Assembly: GCA_964394905.1 (NCBI GenBank)
Contig: CAYMZF010000011.1
Span: forward strand, 1-21,477
DNA from: GCA-002840305 sp964394905
GTDB taxonomy: Bacteria; Patescibacteriota; Patescibacteriia; Patescibacteriales; UBA12465
Direction of reading: 5' to 3'
DNA length: 21,477 nt
The notes under the pieces are model-generated. The model was given only the letters and a program-made list of their open reading frames with translations. It had not been told where the DNA came from and made no database searches. Positions 15,002 to 21,477 of the stretch are shown piece after piece. The position numbers were made by a program, and so were the translations under genes. Positions within the stretch are counted from its first letter, which is position 1; each line of letters begins with the position of its first letter.

Positions 15002-15916
15002 ATGAAAAATAATATAAAAAAAATATTAGCTAAAGTATTAACCGGTAAAAAATCGGGTAGTGCTTTGTTTATTTTTATAATGATGTTTTTTGGTATTTTT
15101 ATTATCGCTTTCGGTTCCGGTTATTTGGTTTTTTTAAGTGTATCCAAAGCTTCTAATTATTCTGACGGCTTAAAAGCCTATTACGCTTCTTGGGCGGGAG
15201 TGGAACGAGCTAAATATGAAGCTATTAAAAATAATTATAATTTTTCTGGTAATTGCACCTCCAGTATTTTTACCGCTCAATTATCAAATGAAGCTTCCTA
15301 TAATATTAATTGCGTCAATAATAGCGGTACGCTTAGTTTTTATTCCATTGGTACATACAATGATAGTCAAGTAGCGCAAGAAATAAAAGGAATTAATATT
15401 TTAGAGGAATGTTCAGGCGGTTATTTAACCGGATCATTGTGCGGTGGCGGAAAGTTAATAAAAACAACTTCCACTTCTTTTGTTGTTAGTCCCTCGGGTT
15501 GTACTAGTACAAGTACTTGTAGTAATAGTTTTGTTAATGCCGATGCTTTAACTAAAAATTGGGAGATGCCGACCTCCAGTACTTTGTTTGGAGCAACTAG
15601 CACAACAGATGGTATGGCCAATATTACTATTTTAAACCCTCAGGTTAGAACAGCTTTAATAGCCGCTAAATTTTGTGATGATGTCACTTTTAATGGTTTT
15701 AGTGATTGGTATTTACCAGCTACCGAGCAATTATTGTTTTTAGGTACTAAATCTTCTTATATCCAATATTTTCATATTAATTTTTATGATAATTATTGGA
15801 CTTCTACCGAGGCTGATACTATTCGATCTTATGTAGTTAAGATGTCTGGTAGTGAAACCATTTTTTATCCTAAAGAGTTTCCGGCTTTAGTCAGATGTGT
15901 TAGAAATATTGAATAA
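15002..15916 (+). CDS. PilX-like pilin fused to a DUF1566/Lcl-like C-terminal domain
   Basis: 304 aa. The N-terminus (KKSGSALFIFIMMFFG) matches PilX/GspK-type pilins, which have GSAL rather than FTLxE and no Glu5. A helix with AYYASWAGVERAKYEA follows, as in CPR PilX homologues. After a Cys motif CTSTSTCSN (167-175), the last third reads like DUF1566: FCDDVTFNGFSDWYLPATEQL (W236, P239), then YWTSTEA, and a final VRCVR (297-301). That domain is also the C-terminal part of the Legionella Lcl adhesin, where it aids surface binding. A pilin carrying it would present an adhesive head at the pilus tip, like the PilY1/PilX partnership. The role is inference; the domain match is by eye. Fourth gene of the set, 10 bases before ligA. 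Confidence 0.82.
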   Translation: MKNNIKKILAKVLTGKKSGSALFIFIMMFFGIFIIAFGSGYLVFLSVSKASNYSDGLKAYYASWAGVERAKYEAIKNNYNFSGNCTSSIFTAQLSNEASYNINCVNNSGTLSFYSIGTYNDSQVAQEIKGINILEECSGGYLTGSLCGGGKLIKTTSTSFVVSPSGCTSTSTCSNSFVNADALTKNWEMPTSSTLFGATSTTDGMANITILNPQVRTALIAAKFCDDVTFNGFSDWYLPATEQLLFLGTKSSYIQYFHINFYDNYWTSTEADTIRSYVVKMSGSETIFYPKEFPALVRCVRNIE

Positions 15917-15925
15917 ATTAATTAT

Positions 15926-18076
15926 ATGGATAAAGATCAAGCTCAAAAAAGAATAACTAAACTAAAAGAAGAGATAAATGTTCATCGTTATAATTATCAT
16001 GTTTTAGATAAAATAACTATGAGTGAAGCGGCTTTGGATGCTTTAAAGTTGGAGCTTTTTAAATTGGAGCAACAATATCCGGAGTTTATAACCCCTGATT
16101 CTCCGACCCAACGAGTTGGTGGTCAAGCAATTGATAAATTTAAGAAATCAATTCATTTAAGTCCGCTATTATCATTATTTGACGCTTTTTCTCGTGATGA
16201 TATTTTGGCTTGGCAAGACAGATTAAGCCGTTTTATGTGGGGCGACAGAAAGGATAATTACAAACCCTATTGGCATTATTATTGTGAATTAAAGATGGAC
16301 GGTTTGGCAGTTAATTTAAATTATGAACAAGGTGTTTTAACAAAAGGAGCCAGTCGAGGTGACGGTAAAGTTGGGGAAGATATCACTTCTAATATTAAAA
16401 CTATAAGCACTATTCCGTTAAAACTGATAATTCCAAAAAAAAGTGATTTGGATAAAGCCGGATTTAACGGTGATTTGATTTTAAAAAATATTTTGTCGGC
16501 GACCATTGAAGTTAGAGGTGAGGCTATTATGACAAAAAAAAGATTAGCCGAATTAAATTTAAAATATCAAGCTGAAGGGAAGCCGTTATTGTCTAATACT
16601 CGTAATGGAGCGGCTGGATCGCTTCGACAACTTGATCCGAAGTTATCGGCGGAACGAAAATTAAAGTTTTTTGCTTATGATATTTTTTTCTATAAAAACG
16701 GTAAAAAAATAAAGTTAGTTGATACTCGTCAACAAGCGGACAAATTAACTAAAATGTTAGGTTTTCAAACCATTAAATATAATTGTTTATGTTTAAGTCT
16801 TGGGCAAGTATTTGATTTTCATAAATACTGGGAGACTCATAAAGACAAACTTGATTTTAATATTGACGGGGTGGTTATAAAAATAAATGATTTGAATTTA
16901 TGGGATACTTTCGGTGTAGTCGGTAAAGCGCCACGTTTTTCTATGGCCTATAAATTTCCGGCCGAACAGGGAACTACTATAATTAAAAATATTGTTTGGC
17001 AAGTTGGTCGAACTGGAATTTTAACTCCGACGGCCGATTTAGAACCGGTTAATTTACTAGGAGCAATTATCAGTCGAGCTACCCTACATAATATGGATGA
17101 AATTAAGCGTTTAGGTATAATGATAAATGATACGGTAATAATTGAACGAGCCGGGGATGTTATTCCTAAAATAATTACAGTGTTAAAAAATTTAAGAACC
17201 GGAGTTGAACAAAAAATTAGTACACCAAAAAGATGTCCGATTTGTGGTAGTAAAGTTGTAAAAGTTGGAGAGGAAGTGGCTTATCGTTGTTCTAATAAAA
17301 GATGTTACGCCGTTAATTTAAGACAAATAATTCATTATATTTCTAAAGATGCAGTTGATATTTTTGATGCCGGTCCAAAAGTTATTGAACAATTATTGAG
17401 CGAAGGTCTAATCTCCGATGTGGCTGATCTATATACTTTAAAAAGAGAAGAATTATTGTTATTGCCTCGTTTTGCCGAAAAGTCGGTTGATAATTTAATC
17501 AAAGCTATTAATCTTAGAAGACAAATTGATTTAGCTCGATTTTTGTATGGTTTGGGAATCAGACATGTGGGTGAAGAATCAGCTCAATCTTTAGCCGATT
17601 ATCTTTATCCGATTATAAAAAAAGAAATTAAAAATAATAAGATTAGCATTCATACTTTAGTTGAAAAAGTGTCGTTATTATCAACTGAAAAATTATCGGA
17701 AGTGGAAGATTTCGGTCCGATTGTTTCTTTAAGTATTGATGAATATTTTAAAGACAGCCATAATTTAAAAATTTTAAATAAATTAGATAAAATTGGTATT
17801 GAATTACTAGTTAAAAATCCTAATAGTTCAAGCATTAAAAACAAATCGACGATAACCGCTAAAACTTTTGTTTTAACCGGAACTTTAAATAGTTTGACAA
17901 GAGATAGAGCTAAAGCTAAAATAAAAGAATTAGGTGCTAAAGTTTTACCGACAGTTAATAAAAAACTTGATTTTTTGGTGGTCGGAGATAATCCGGGCAG
18001 TAAATATGATAAGGCTAAAGAATTAGGTATAAAAATAATAACGGAAGATCAATTTTTAAAATTGATAAAACAGTAA
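15926..18076 (+). CDS. ligA: NAD+-dependent DNA ligase LigA
   Basis: 716 aa; seals nicks using NAD+, in replication and repair. Domains in order: Ia (about 1-75), the nucleotidyltransferase core with the active-site K123 in KMDG, the OB fold, the zinc finger (C437, C440, C455, C460), helix-hairpin-helix repeats (about 470-620) and a C-terminal BRCT domain (about 640-716, KTFVLTGTLNSLTRDRAK). It is longer than the usual 670 aa, with small inserts before K123 and around 165-195. In domain Ia, Y24, H25 and D38 are kept, but the positions matching E. coli D32 and Y35 are E34 and L37. Co-directional with the pilin genes upstream and gatC downstream (7-base gap). Confidence 0.95.
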   Translation: MDKDQAQKRITKLKEEINVHRYNYHVLDKITMSEAALDALKLELFKLEQQYPEFITPDSPTQRVGGQAIDKFKKSIHLSPLLSLFDAFSRDDILAWQDRLSRFMWGDRKDNYKPYWHYYCELKMDGLAVNLNYEQGVLTKGASRGDGKVGEDITSNIKTISTIPLKLIIPKKSDLDKAGFNGDLILKNILSATIEVRGEAIMTKKRLAELNLKYQAEGKPLLSNTRNGAAGSLRQLDPKLSAERKLKFFAYDIFFYKNGKKIKLVDTRQQADKLTKMLGFQTIKYNCLCLSLGQVFDFHKYWETHKDKLDFNIDGVVIKINDLNLWDTFGVVGKAPRFSMAYKFPAEQGTTIIKNIVWQVGRTGILTPTADLEPVNLLGAIISRATLHNMDEIKRLGIMINDTVIIERAGDVIPKIITVLKNLRTGVEQKISTPKRCPICGSKVVKVGEEVAYRCSNKRCYAVNLRQIIHYISKDAVDIFDAGPKVIEQLLSEGLISDVADLYTLKREELLLLPRFAEKSVDNLIKAINLRRQIDLARFLYGLGIRHVGEESAQSLADYLYPIIKKEIKNNKISIHTLVEKVSLLSTEKLSEVEDFGPIVSLSIDEYFKDSHNLKILNKLDKIGIELLVKNPNSSSIKNKSTITAKTFVLTGTLNSLTRDRAKAKIKELGAKVLPTVNKKLDFLVVGDNPGSKYDKAKELGIKIITEDQFLKLIKQ

Positions 18077-18083
18077 AAATAAT

Positions 18084-18374
18084 ATGGCTATAAGTACAGA
18101 AGATATAAAAAAAGTGGCGAGTTTAGCTAAGTTGGAGCTGACTGACTTTGAAATTGAAAAATATCAACAACAATTGGGTAAGGTTTTGGAGTATATTAAT
18201 GTTTTGCAAGAAGTTAAAGTATCTGATTTGGAATTTTTAGGTTTGGAGGATAAAAGCGTTAATCAAACTAGAATTGATCAAGCGATTCCTTGGTCGCAAG
18301 ATGAAGTTGATATTGCTTTAAATCAAGTAATTGATAAAGAAGGATCGCAAATAAAAGTTAATCGTGTTCTATAA
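18084..18374 (+). CDS. gatC: Asp-tRNA(Asn)/Glu-tRNA(Gln) amidotransferase subunit C
   Basis: 96 aa, the usual length. GatC wraps around the GatA-GatB interface and stabilises the complex that turns misacylated Glu-tRNA(Gln) or Asp-tRNA(Asn) into Gln- or Asn-tRNA. The sequence fits the family: ISTEDIKKVASLAKLEL at the start, EIEKYQQQLGKVLEYINVLQEV in the helical part, and a C-terminal extended segment. It lies between ligA and gatA. Confidence 0.93.
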   Translation: MAISTEDIKKVASLAKLELTDFEIEKYQQQLGKVLEYINVLQEVKVSDLEFLGLEDKSVNQTRIDQAIPWSQDEVDIALNQVIDKEGSQIKVNRVL

Positions 18375-18378
18375 TAAT

Positions 18379-19875
18379 ATGTCTTTATTTACCAATAAAA
18401 AAATAAAATTAGATAATCTGACTATTTCAGAAGCGCATGGATTATTAATGACAAGAAAAGTTAGTTCAGTTGAATTAACTAAGTTTTTTTTGATGAAAAT
18501 AAAAAAATTAGATAAAAAGTTAAATGCTTGTCTTTGTGTTTTGGACAAAGAAGCTTTAATTGAGGCTAAGGTAGCTGATGATAGAATTTTAAAAGGTGAG
18601 ACCGGGGAGCTGTTGGGTATTCCATATTTGCTGAAAGATAATATCTTAGTTAAAGGAGTAAAAACCACCGCTGGTTCTAAAATGTTAGCTAATTATATCG
18701 CTCCATATAACGCTACAGTAGTTAAGAAATTAAAAGAAGCCGGAGCGGTACTTCTTGGTAAAACTAATTTAGATGAATTTGCTCACGGTTCTTCAACTGA
18801 AACTTCGGCTTTTGGAGTTACTAAAAATCCTTGGGATGTAAGTCGAGTTCCGGGAGGTAGCAGTGGCGGTTCGGCTGCCGCCGTAGCCGCCGATTTTTGT
18901 ATTTTTGCTTTAGGTAGCGATACGGGAGGATCAATTCGTCAGCCGGCTAGTTTTTGCGGTTTAACTGGATTTAAACCAAGTTATGGACGAGTTTCTCGTT
19001 TTGGTTTAATCGCCATGACTTCATCAACCGACGTTATCGGACCGCTTACCAAAACGGTTGAAGATGCGGCGATTGTTTTACAAACTATAGCCGGTTCTGA
19101 TAATTTTGATTTAACTACGGAAAAAGAAGCGGTACCTGAATATTTAAAAAATACTGATAAAAAAATAAAAGGTTTAAAAATTGGAATAGTAAAAGAATTT
19201 TTAGATGATGGCTTGGAAGCTGATGTTAAAAAGGGAATTTGTGAAGCTCTAAATACTTTTAAACATTTAGGAGCTGAAATTATAGACATAAATTTGCCGT
19301 ATAATAAATATTCTATTCCGGTCTATTACATTATCACTCCATCCGAAATTAGCGCTAATTTGGCTCGTTTAGATGGTTTGCGTTATGGTTTTTCTTTTGA
19401 CTATAAAGCTAAAGGAAAAACGGAAGAAAATTCTAATGAAATATATATGCGTAATCGAGGTAATTCTTTCGGCCCGGAAGTAAAGAGAAGAATAATGCTG
19501 GGAACCTATGCTTTAAGTTCCGGTTATTTTGATGCCTATTACAAAAAAGCGATGGCGGTTAAAGAAAAAATAAAACAAGAATACAAAAATATTTTTAATG
19601 AAGTTGATGTGATTATAACTCCAACCTCACCTCACGTGGCTTTTAAAATCGGGGAACAGGTTAACGATAGTTTAAAAATGTACTTGGAAGATGTTTTCGG
19701 AGTAGGTCCGTCATTGGCAGGTTTACCGGCTATTTCTATTCCGGCGGGATTATCCCATGGTTTACCTTTTGGTTTGCAAATTATCGCCGATAAATTTGAA
19801 GAAGAAAAAGTTTTGAATTTAGCCTATAATTTTCAACAGGTGACTGCTTTTCATAAACAAAAACCTAAATTTTAG
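18379..19875 (+). CDS. gatA: Asp-tRNA(Asn)/Glu-tRNA(Gln) amidotransferase subunit A
   Basis: 498 aa amidase-signature enzyme that hydrolyses glutamine to supply ammonia to GatB. The Ser-cisSer-Lys triad is visible as K86 (LLKDNI), S161 in GGSSGGSAAAVAA and the nucleophile S185 in GSDTGGSIRQPASF. The spacings of 75 and 24 residues equal those of characterised GatA. I start at the ATG at 18379, four bases after the gatC stop; the GTG at 18364, which would overlap gatC, adds five residues without support. GatB, the tRNA-binding partner, is not in the window. Confidence 0.95.
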   Translation: MSLFTNKKIKLDNLTISEAHGLLMTRKVSSVELTKFFLMKIKKLDKKLNACLCVLDKEALIEAKVADDRILKGETGELLGIPYLLKDNILVKGVKTTAGSKMLANYIAPYNATVVKKLKEAGAVLLGKTNLDEFAHGSSTETSAFGVTKNPWDVSRVPGGSSGGSAAAVAADFCIFALGSDTGGSIRQPASFCGLTGFKPSYGRVSRFGLIAMTSSTDVIGPLTKTVEDAAIVLQTIAGSDNFDLTTEKEAVPEYLKNTDKKIKGLKIGIVKEFLDDGLEADVKKGICEALNTFKHLGAEIIDINLPYNKYSIPVYYIITPSEISANLARLDGLRYGFSFDYKAKGKTEENSNEIYMRNRGNSFGPEVKRRIMLGTYALSSGYFDAYYKKAMAVKEKIKQEYKNIFNEVDVIITPTSPHVAFKIGEQVNDSLKMYLEDVFGVGPSLAGLPAISIPAGLSHGLPFGLQIIADKFEEEKVLNLAYNFQQVTAFHKQKPKF

Positions 19876-19900
19876 GATTATATAAATTAATTTAATTTTT

Positions 19901-20650
19901 ATGAATAATATTAATATGAAAAAAATAATAAAAATATTAAGTATTTCTTTAGTAGTTTTAATCATTGTTTTGGTTTTAGTTTTAATTTTCAAAGATAAAT
20001 GGTTTAACAATAGAACCAAAAATATCAGTGAAAGTGAGCAACTGATAAACGACAATCAAGTGGCGATTAATAATTATAGTACTGTGATGATAAAAAATTT
20101 AAGGGGGATTGATGATAGTGATGTGATTATGGGTAAAAAAAAGGCTTCAGTGGATATTATCGTGTACGAAGACTTATCCGATTCTTATTCAGTTAAATTT
20201 AATGAAACTTTAGATCAAATAACTGAAACTTTTGGTGATGAAATTAGAGTAGCTTTTAGACCTTATGCCAGTAAAATGTTTCCATTGTCTTTACCGGTTT
20301 ATTCTTTTGTTGATTGTTCTAAAGAACAAGGAAAATTTTTTGAAGCTCGTGATTTAATTTTGGATAAAGTTAAAAATAATCAATTGGCGGAAGAAAACTT
20401 TTCCGAGTATGGAAAGACTTTACAACTTGATGCTACTTCTTTAAATACTTGTTTACAAAAAGATAAGTATGCCAGTGAAATTGAAAATTTAAGTAAAGAA
20501 GGAGAGACTTTTGGTGTTTATGGTTCACCGACTATTTTTGTTAATGATGAATTGGTGGTGGGAGCTCGATCATTTGATGACGTGGAAAACGGTAGCGGGG
20601 AAAAATTAGCCGGTATGAAAAGTATTATTGAAAAATATTTGTCTGAATAA
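19901..20650 (+). CDS. DsbA/thioredoxin-fold membrane-anchored protein lacking the CxxC active site
   Basis: 249 aa. An N-terminal signal anchor (about 12-30) is followed by a thioredoxin_4/DsbA-type domain: VDIIVYEDLSDSYSVKF (85-100) aligns with the usual strand and active-site region, DCSKEQGKFFEARDLIL is the inserted helical part, and FGVYGSPTIFVN holds the cis-Pro loop. Where the family has CxxC, this protein has D94-S95-Y96-S97, so it cannot act as a normal dithiol oxidase or reductase. The two family-typical structural Cys (C139, C184) are kept. It may be a chaperone-like or binding protein outside the membrane. A second in-frame ATG at 19916 is an equally possible start. Last gene of the plus-strand run. 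Confidence 0.85.
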   Translation: MNNINMKKIIKILSISLVVLIIVLVLVLIFKDKWFNNRTKNISESEQLINDNQVAINNYSTVMIKNLRGIDDSDVIMGKKKASVDIIVYEDLSDSYSVKFNETLDQITETFGDEIRVAFRPYASKMFPLSLPVYSFVDCSKEQGKFFEARDLILDKVKNNQLAEENFSEYGKTLQLDATSLNTCLQKDKYASEIENLSKEGETFGVYGSPTIFVNDELVVGARSFDDVENGSGEKLAGMKSIIEKYLSE

Positions 20651-20723
20651 ACGGTTGTTTAGTTTGATATTGTTTAAATAAATTAATATTGAAAAAATAT
20701 AATAAGTATGTTAAAGCATAAGG

Positions 20724-20747
20724 GATAGATTTCTATCTATTTATTTT
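20724..20747 (+). terminator. possible weak terminator before the tRNA
   Basis: A small hairpin, GATAGA with TCTATC (20724-20729, 20732-20737), followed by a T-rich stretch ending just before the tRNA. It could end the long upstream transcript, or lie in the tRNA leader: a TATAAT sits at 20698-20703 but has no good -35. Confidence 0.3.
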
Positions 20748-20750
20748 TTT

Positions 20751-20835
20751 GGAGAGTTCGCATAGTGGTCTAGTGCGCACGCTTGGAAAGCGTGTATACC
20801 GCAAGGTATCAAGGGTTCAAATCCCTTACTCTCCG
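20751..20835 (+). tRNA. tRNA-Ser (anticodon GGA)
   Basis: All arms can be drawn. Acceptor GGAGAGT (20751-20757) pairs with ACTCTCC (20828-20834), with discriminator G20835. The anticodon stem CACGC/GCGTG encloses loop TTGGAAA with GGA at 20785-20787. A long class II variable arm has stem ATACC/GGTAT. The T arm is AAGGG-TTCAAAT-CCCTT. The long variable arm and discriminator G fit serine. It reads UCC and UCU codons. CCA is not encoded. Confidence 0.95.
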
Positions 20836-20845
20836 CTAACAAAAT

Positions 20846-20870
20846 AAACCTGTCCTGCGACAGGTTTTTT
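20846..20870 (+). terminator. rho-independent terminator of tRNA-Ser
   Basis: A 9-bp stem AAACCTGTC/GACAGGTTT (20846-20854, 20859-20867) with the tetraloop CTGC and a T tail to 20870, starting 10 bases after the tRNA 3' end. Confidence 0.88.
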
Positions 20871-20897
20871 GTAAATATTAGACAATTTGGTTGACAA

Positions 20898-20926
20898 TCG
20901 ACAGTTAACTGTCAACTAAGTATAAT
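20898..20926 (+). promoter_or_regulatory. promoter with an embedded palindromic operator candidate
   Basis: TCGACA (20898-20903), 17 bases, consensus TATAAT (20921-20926); predicted start near 20933. A perfect 14-bp palindrome, GACAGTTAACTGTC (20900-20913), overlaps the -35 and fills half the spacer, a typical repressor position. TTGACA at 20891-20896 and TGTCAA at 20910-20915 form a second, wider inverted repeat around it. Confidence 0.55.
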
Positions 20927-20932
20927 AAAAAT

Positions 20933-21080
20933 ATATGAATATAAATTCTTCTAAAATTATCAAATATATAAAGGGTTTTTGATGTTATAAGCGAAGTTTA
21001 AAAAATATATGATAGTTAAATAAATAATTCAAATTAGTAAATTTATTAAAGGAAGTCTATAATATCAGACCTCTTTTTTT
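20933..21080 (+). ncRNA. candidate small RNA or short-peptide transcript
   Basis: The stretch between the tRNA terminator and the last gene holds no convincing protein gene. It does have a promoter (20898-20926) at its start and a terminator-like hairpin (21048-21080) at its end, which would define an RNA of about 148 nt. A 15-codon frame (20935-20982) begins almost at the predicted transcript start, so a leaderless micropeptide is another reading. No known RNA family is recognised. Inference from signals only. Confidence 0.3.
21048..21080 (+). terminator. terminator-like hairpin
   Basis: The stem around GGAAGTCT (21051-21058) and AGACCTC (21067-21073) has one mismatch, an eight-base loop, flanking A and T runs that extend the stem, and a T-run to 21080. 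Confidence 0.55.
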
Positions 21081-21149
21081 GTTTAAAACTGTAGTTCTAG
21101 TTAAATTACTATTTTAGTTATGTTTTACTTTCTTTGTGTTTTTATAACA

Positions 21150-21178
21150 TTGCTTTTTTACTATTTTTATGCTATAAT
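21150..21178 (+). promoter_or_regulatory. strong promoter for the DUF6922-like gene
   Basis: TTGCTT (21150-21155), 17 bases, consensus TATAAT (21173-21178) with extended TG at 21170-21171. Predicted start near 21185, so the leader is only about 14 bases before the ATG at 21199. Confidence 0.65.
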
Positions 21179-21198
21179 TTAGGTATAAAAATAAAAAT

Positions 21199-21468
21199 AT
21201 GCCTCCAAAATTTATAAAACCTTTTCTTTGGTTTAATGATTTTAAAAAGATTGACTTGCAAAAAGATAAACAAAGAATAATTTTAAATATTTTAAATATT
21301 GGCACTAAAAAAGCTACTGATTGGCTTTTTGATTTCTATCCAAAATCAGAAATAAAAAAAGTTATTATTAATCATGGCGCTAAAGGAGAGTTAAATGATA
21401 AGTCTTTAAATTATTGGACTTTATTTTTAAACATTGATAAAAAAAAATTAATAAAGTCTCGTTTTTAA
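21199..21468 (+). CDS. small DUF6922-like protein (possible AbiE-type antitoxin partner)
   Basis: 89 aa, no signal peptide or membrane segment, basic. The sequence PKFIKPFLWFNDFKKIDLQKD, then ILNIGTKKATDWLFDFYPKSEIKKVI, then SLNYWTLFLNI matches what I recall of DUF6922 proteins: FLKPxFWD.DF..iD..KD..fIIeRIL..G....i.WLf..Y....I and a later S-x-N-[FY]-W. These small proteins often precede a nucleotidyltransferase of the AbiEii/AbiGii toxin group, suggesting an antitoxin or regulator role. Promoter at 21150-21178. The next ATG comes one base after the stop, as expected for a tightly coupled pair. Family call is by eye; antitoxin role is inference. Confidence 0.7.
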   Translation: MPPKFIKPFLWFNDFKKIDLQKDKQRIILNILNIGTKKATDWLFDFYPKSEIKKVIINHGAKGELNDKSLNYWTLFLNIDKKKLIKSRF

Positions 21469-21469
21469 T

Positions 21470-21477
21470 ATGTTTTA
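21470..21477 (+). CDS. possible start of the downstream partner gene (cut by the window edge)
   Basis: An ATG at 21470-21472, one base after the upstream stop, followed by TTT and two bases before the window ends. The position fits a coupled second gene, possibly an AbiEii-type nucleotidyltransferase. Only two codons are visible, so this is a pointer rather than a gene call. Confidence 0.25.

Noticed and set aside
18364..18378. GTG start of gatA overlapping gatC
   Set aside because: Adds five unsupported residues; an ATG four bases after the gatC stop gives the normal N-terminus. The TTG starts at 7584 (pilO-like) and 11746 (femAB-like) were rejected for the same reason.
20935..20982. A 15-codon peptide as a firm gene call
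   Set aside because: Too short to support without conservation; kept only as an alternative reading of the small transcript.
21114..21305. A 63-codon minus-strand frame over the start of the last gene
   Set aside because: It covers the strong plus-strand promoter and the DUF6922-like start, and is low in complexity; the plus-strand gene is better supported.

Overview
The window looks like a piece of an AT-rich genome from the Candidate Phyla Radiation (Patescibacteria), probably a Parcubacteria-like lineage. This is an inference from four things: the strong A/T bias; starts that almost never have a Shine-Dalgarno sequence; a compact pilMNO/B/C cluster joined to a FemAB-type transferase, YbeY and a minor-pilin set; and the run ligA-gatC-gatA. 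TGA works as an ordinary stop (the femAB-like gene ends in it), so the UGA=Gly code of Gracilibacteria/Absconditabacteria does not apply. No CRISPR array, insertion sequence, rRNA or phage module was seen.

Layout. 1-1310: a promoter preceded by two palindromes, a 339-aa protein of uncertain (possibly kinase-like) type, then a long perfect inverted repeat that overlaps a possible promoter for a 40-aa membrane peptide ending at a clear terminator. 1359-2090: a DedA-family membrane protein with its own promoter and a bidirectional terminator. 2091-3542: adenylate kinase (minus) and a short-chain dehydrogenase (plus), fired from back-to-back promoters. 3568-5608: a minus-strand pair, a membrane-anchored propeller-like protein followed by ComF. 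5635-20650: about 15 kb of plus-strand genes with gaps of a few tens of bases at most, starting at one strong promoter. It holds pilM, pilN-like, pilO-like, a small PilP-position protein, pilB, pilC, a FemAB-like transferase, ybeY, four pilin-like proteins in the order FimU/PilV/PilW/PilX, ligA, gatC, gatA and a DsbA-fold protein. 20751-20835: tRNA-Ser(GGA) with terminator. 20871-21198: no gene, but a promoter with an embedded palindrome and a terminator-like hairpin about 150 nt downstream. 21199-end: a small DUF6922-like protein under a strong promoter, with the likely start of a partner gene running off the window.

How the genes work together. PilM/N/O plus the PilP-position protein form the alignment complex, PilB is the extension ATPase, PilC the platform, and the four pilin-like proteins probably form the priming and tip complex. 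The PilX-like member carries a DUF1566/Lcl-like C-terminal domain that could act as a tip adhesin. PilD, PilT, PilQ and an obvious major pilin are absent from the window. LigA and GatC/GatA are housekeeping genes embedded in the same direction; GatB is not here.

Most worth a second look: the PilX-DUF1566 fusion and the Cys-bracketed motif it shares with the FimU-like pilin; the DsbA-fold protein that has lost its CxxC; the small transcription unit at 20898-21080; the palindrome-rich promoter region around the 40-aa peptide; and the possible toxin-antitoxin locus at the right edge.
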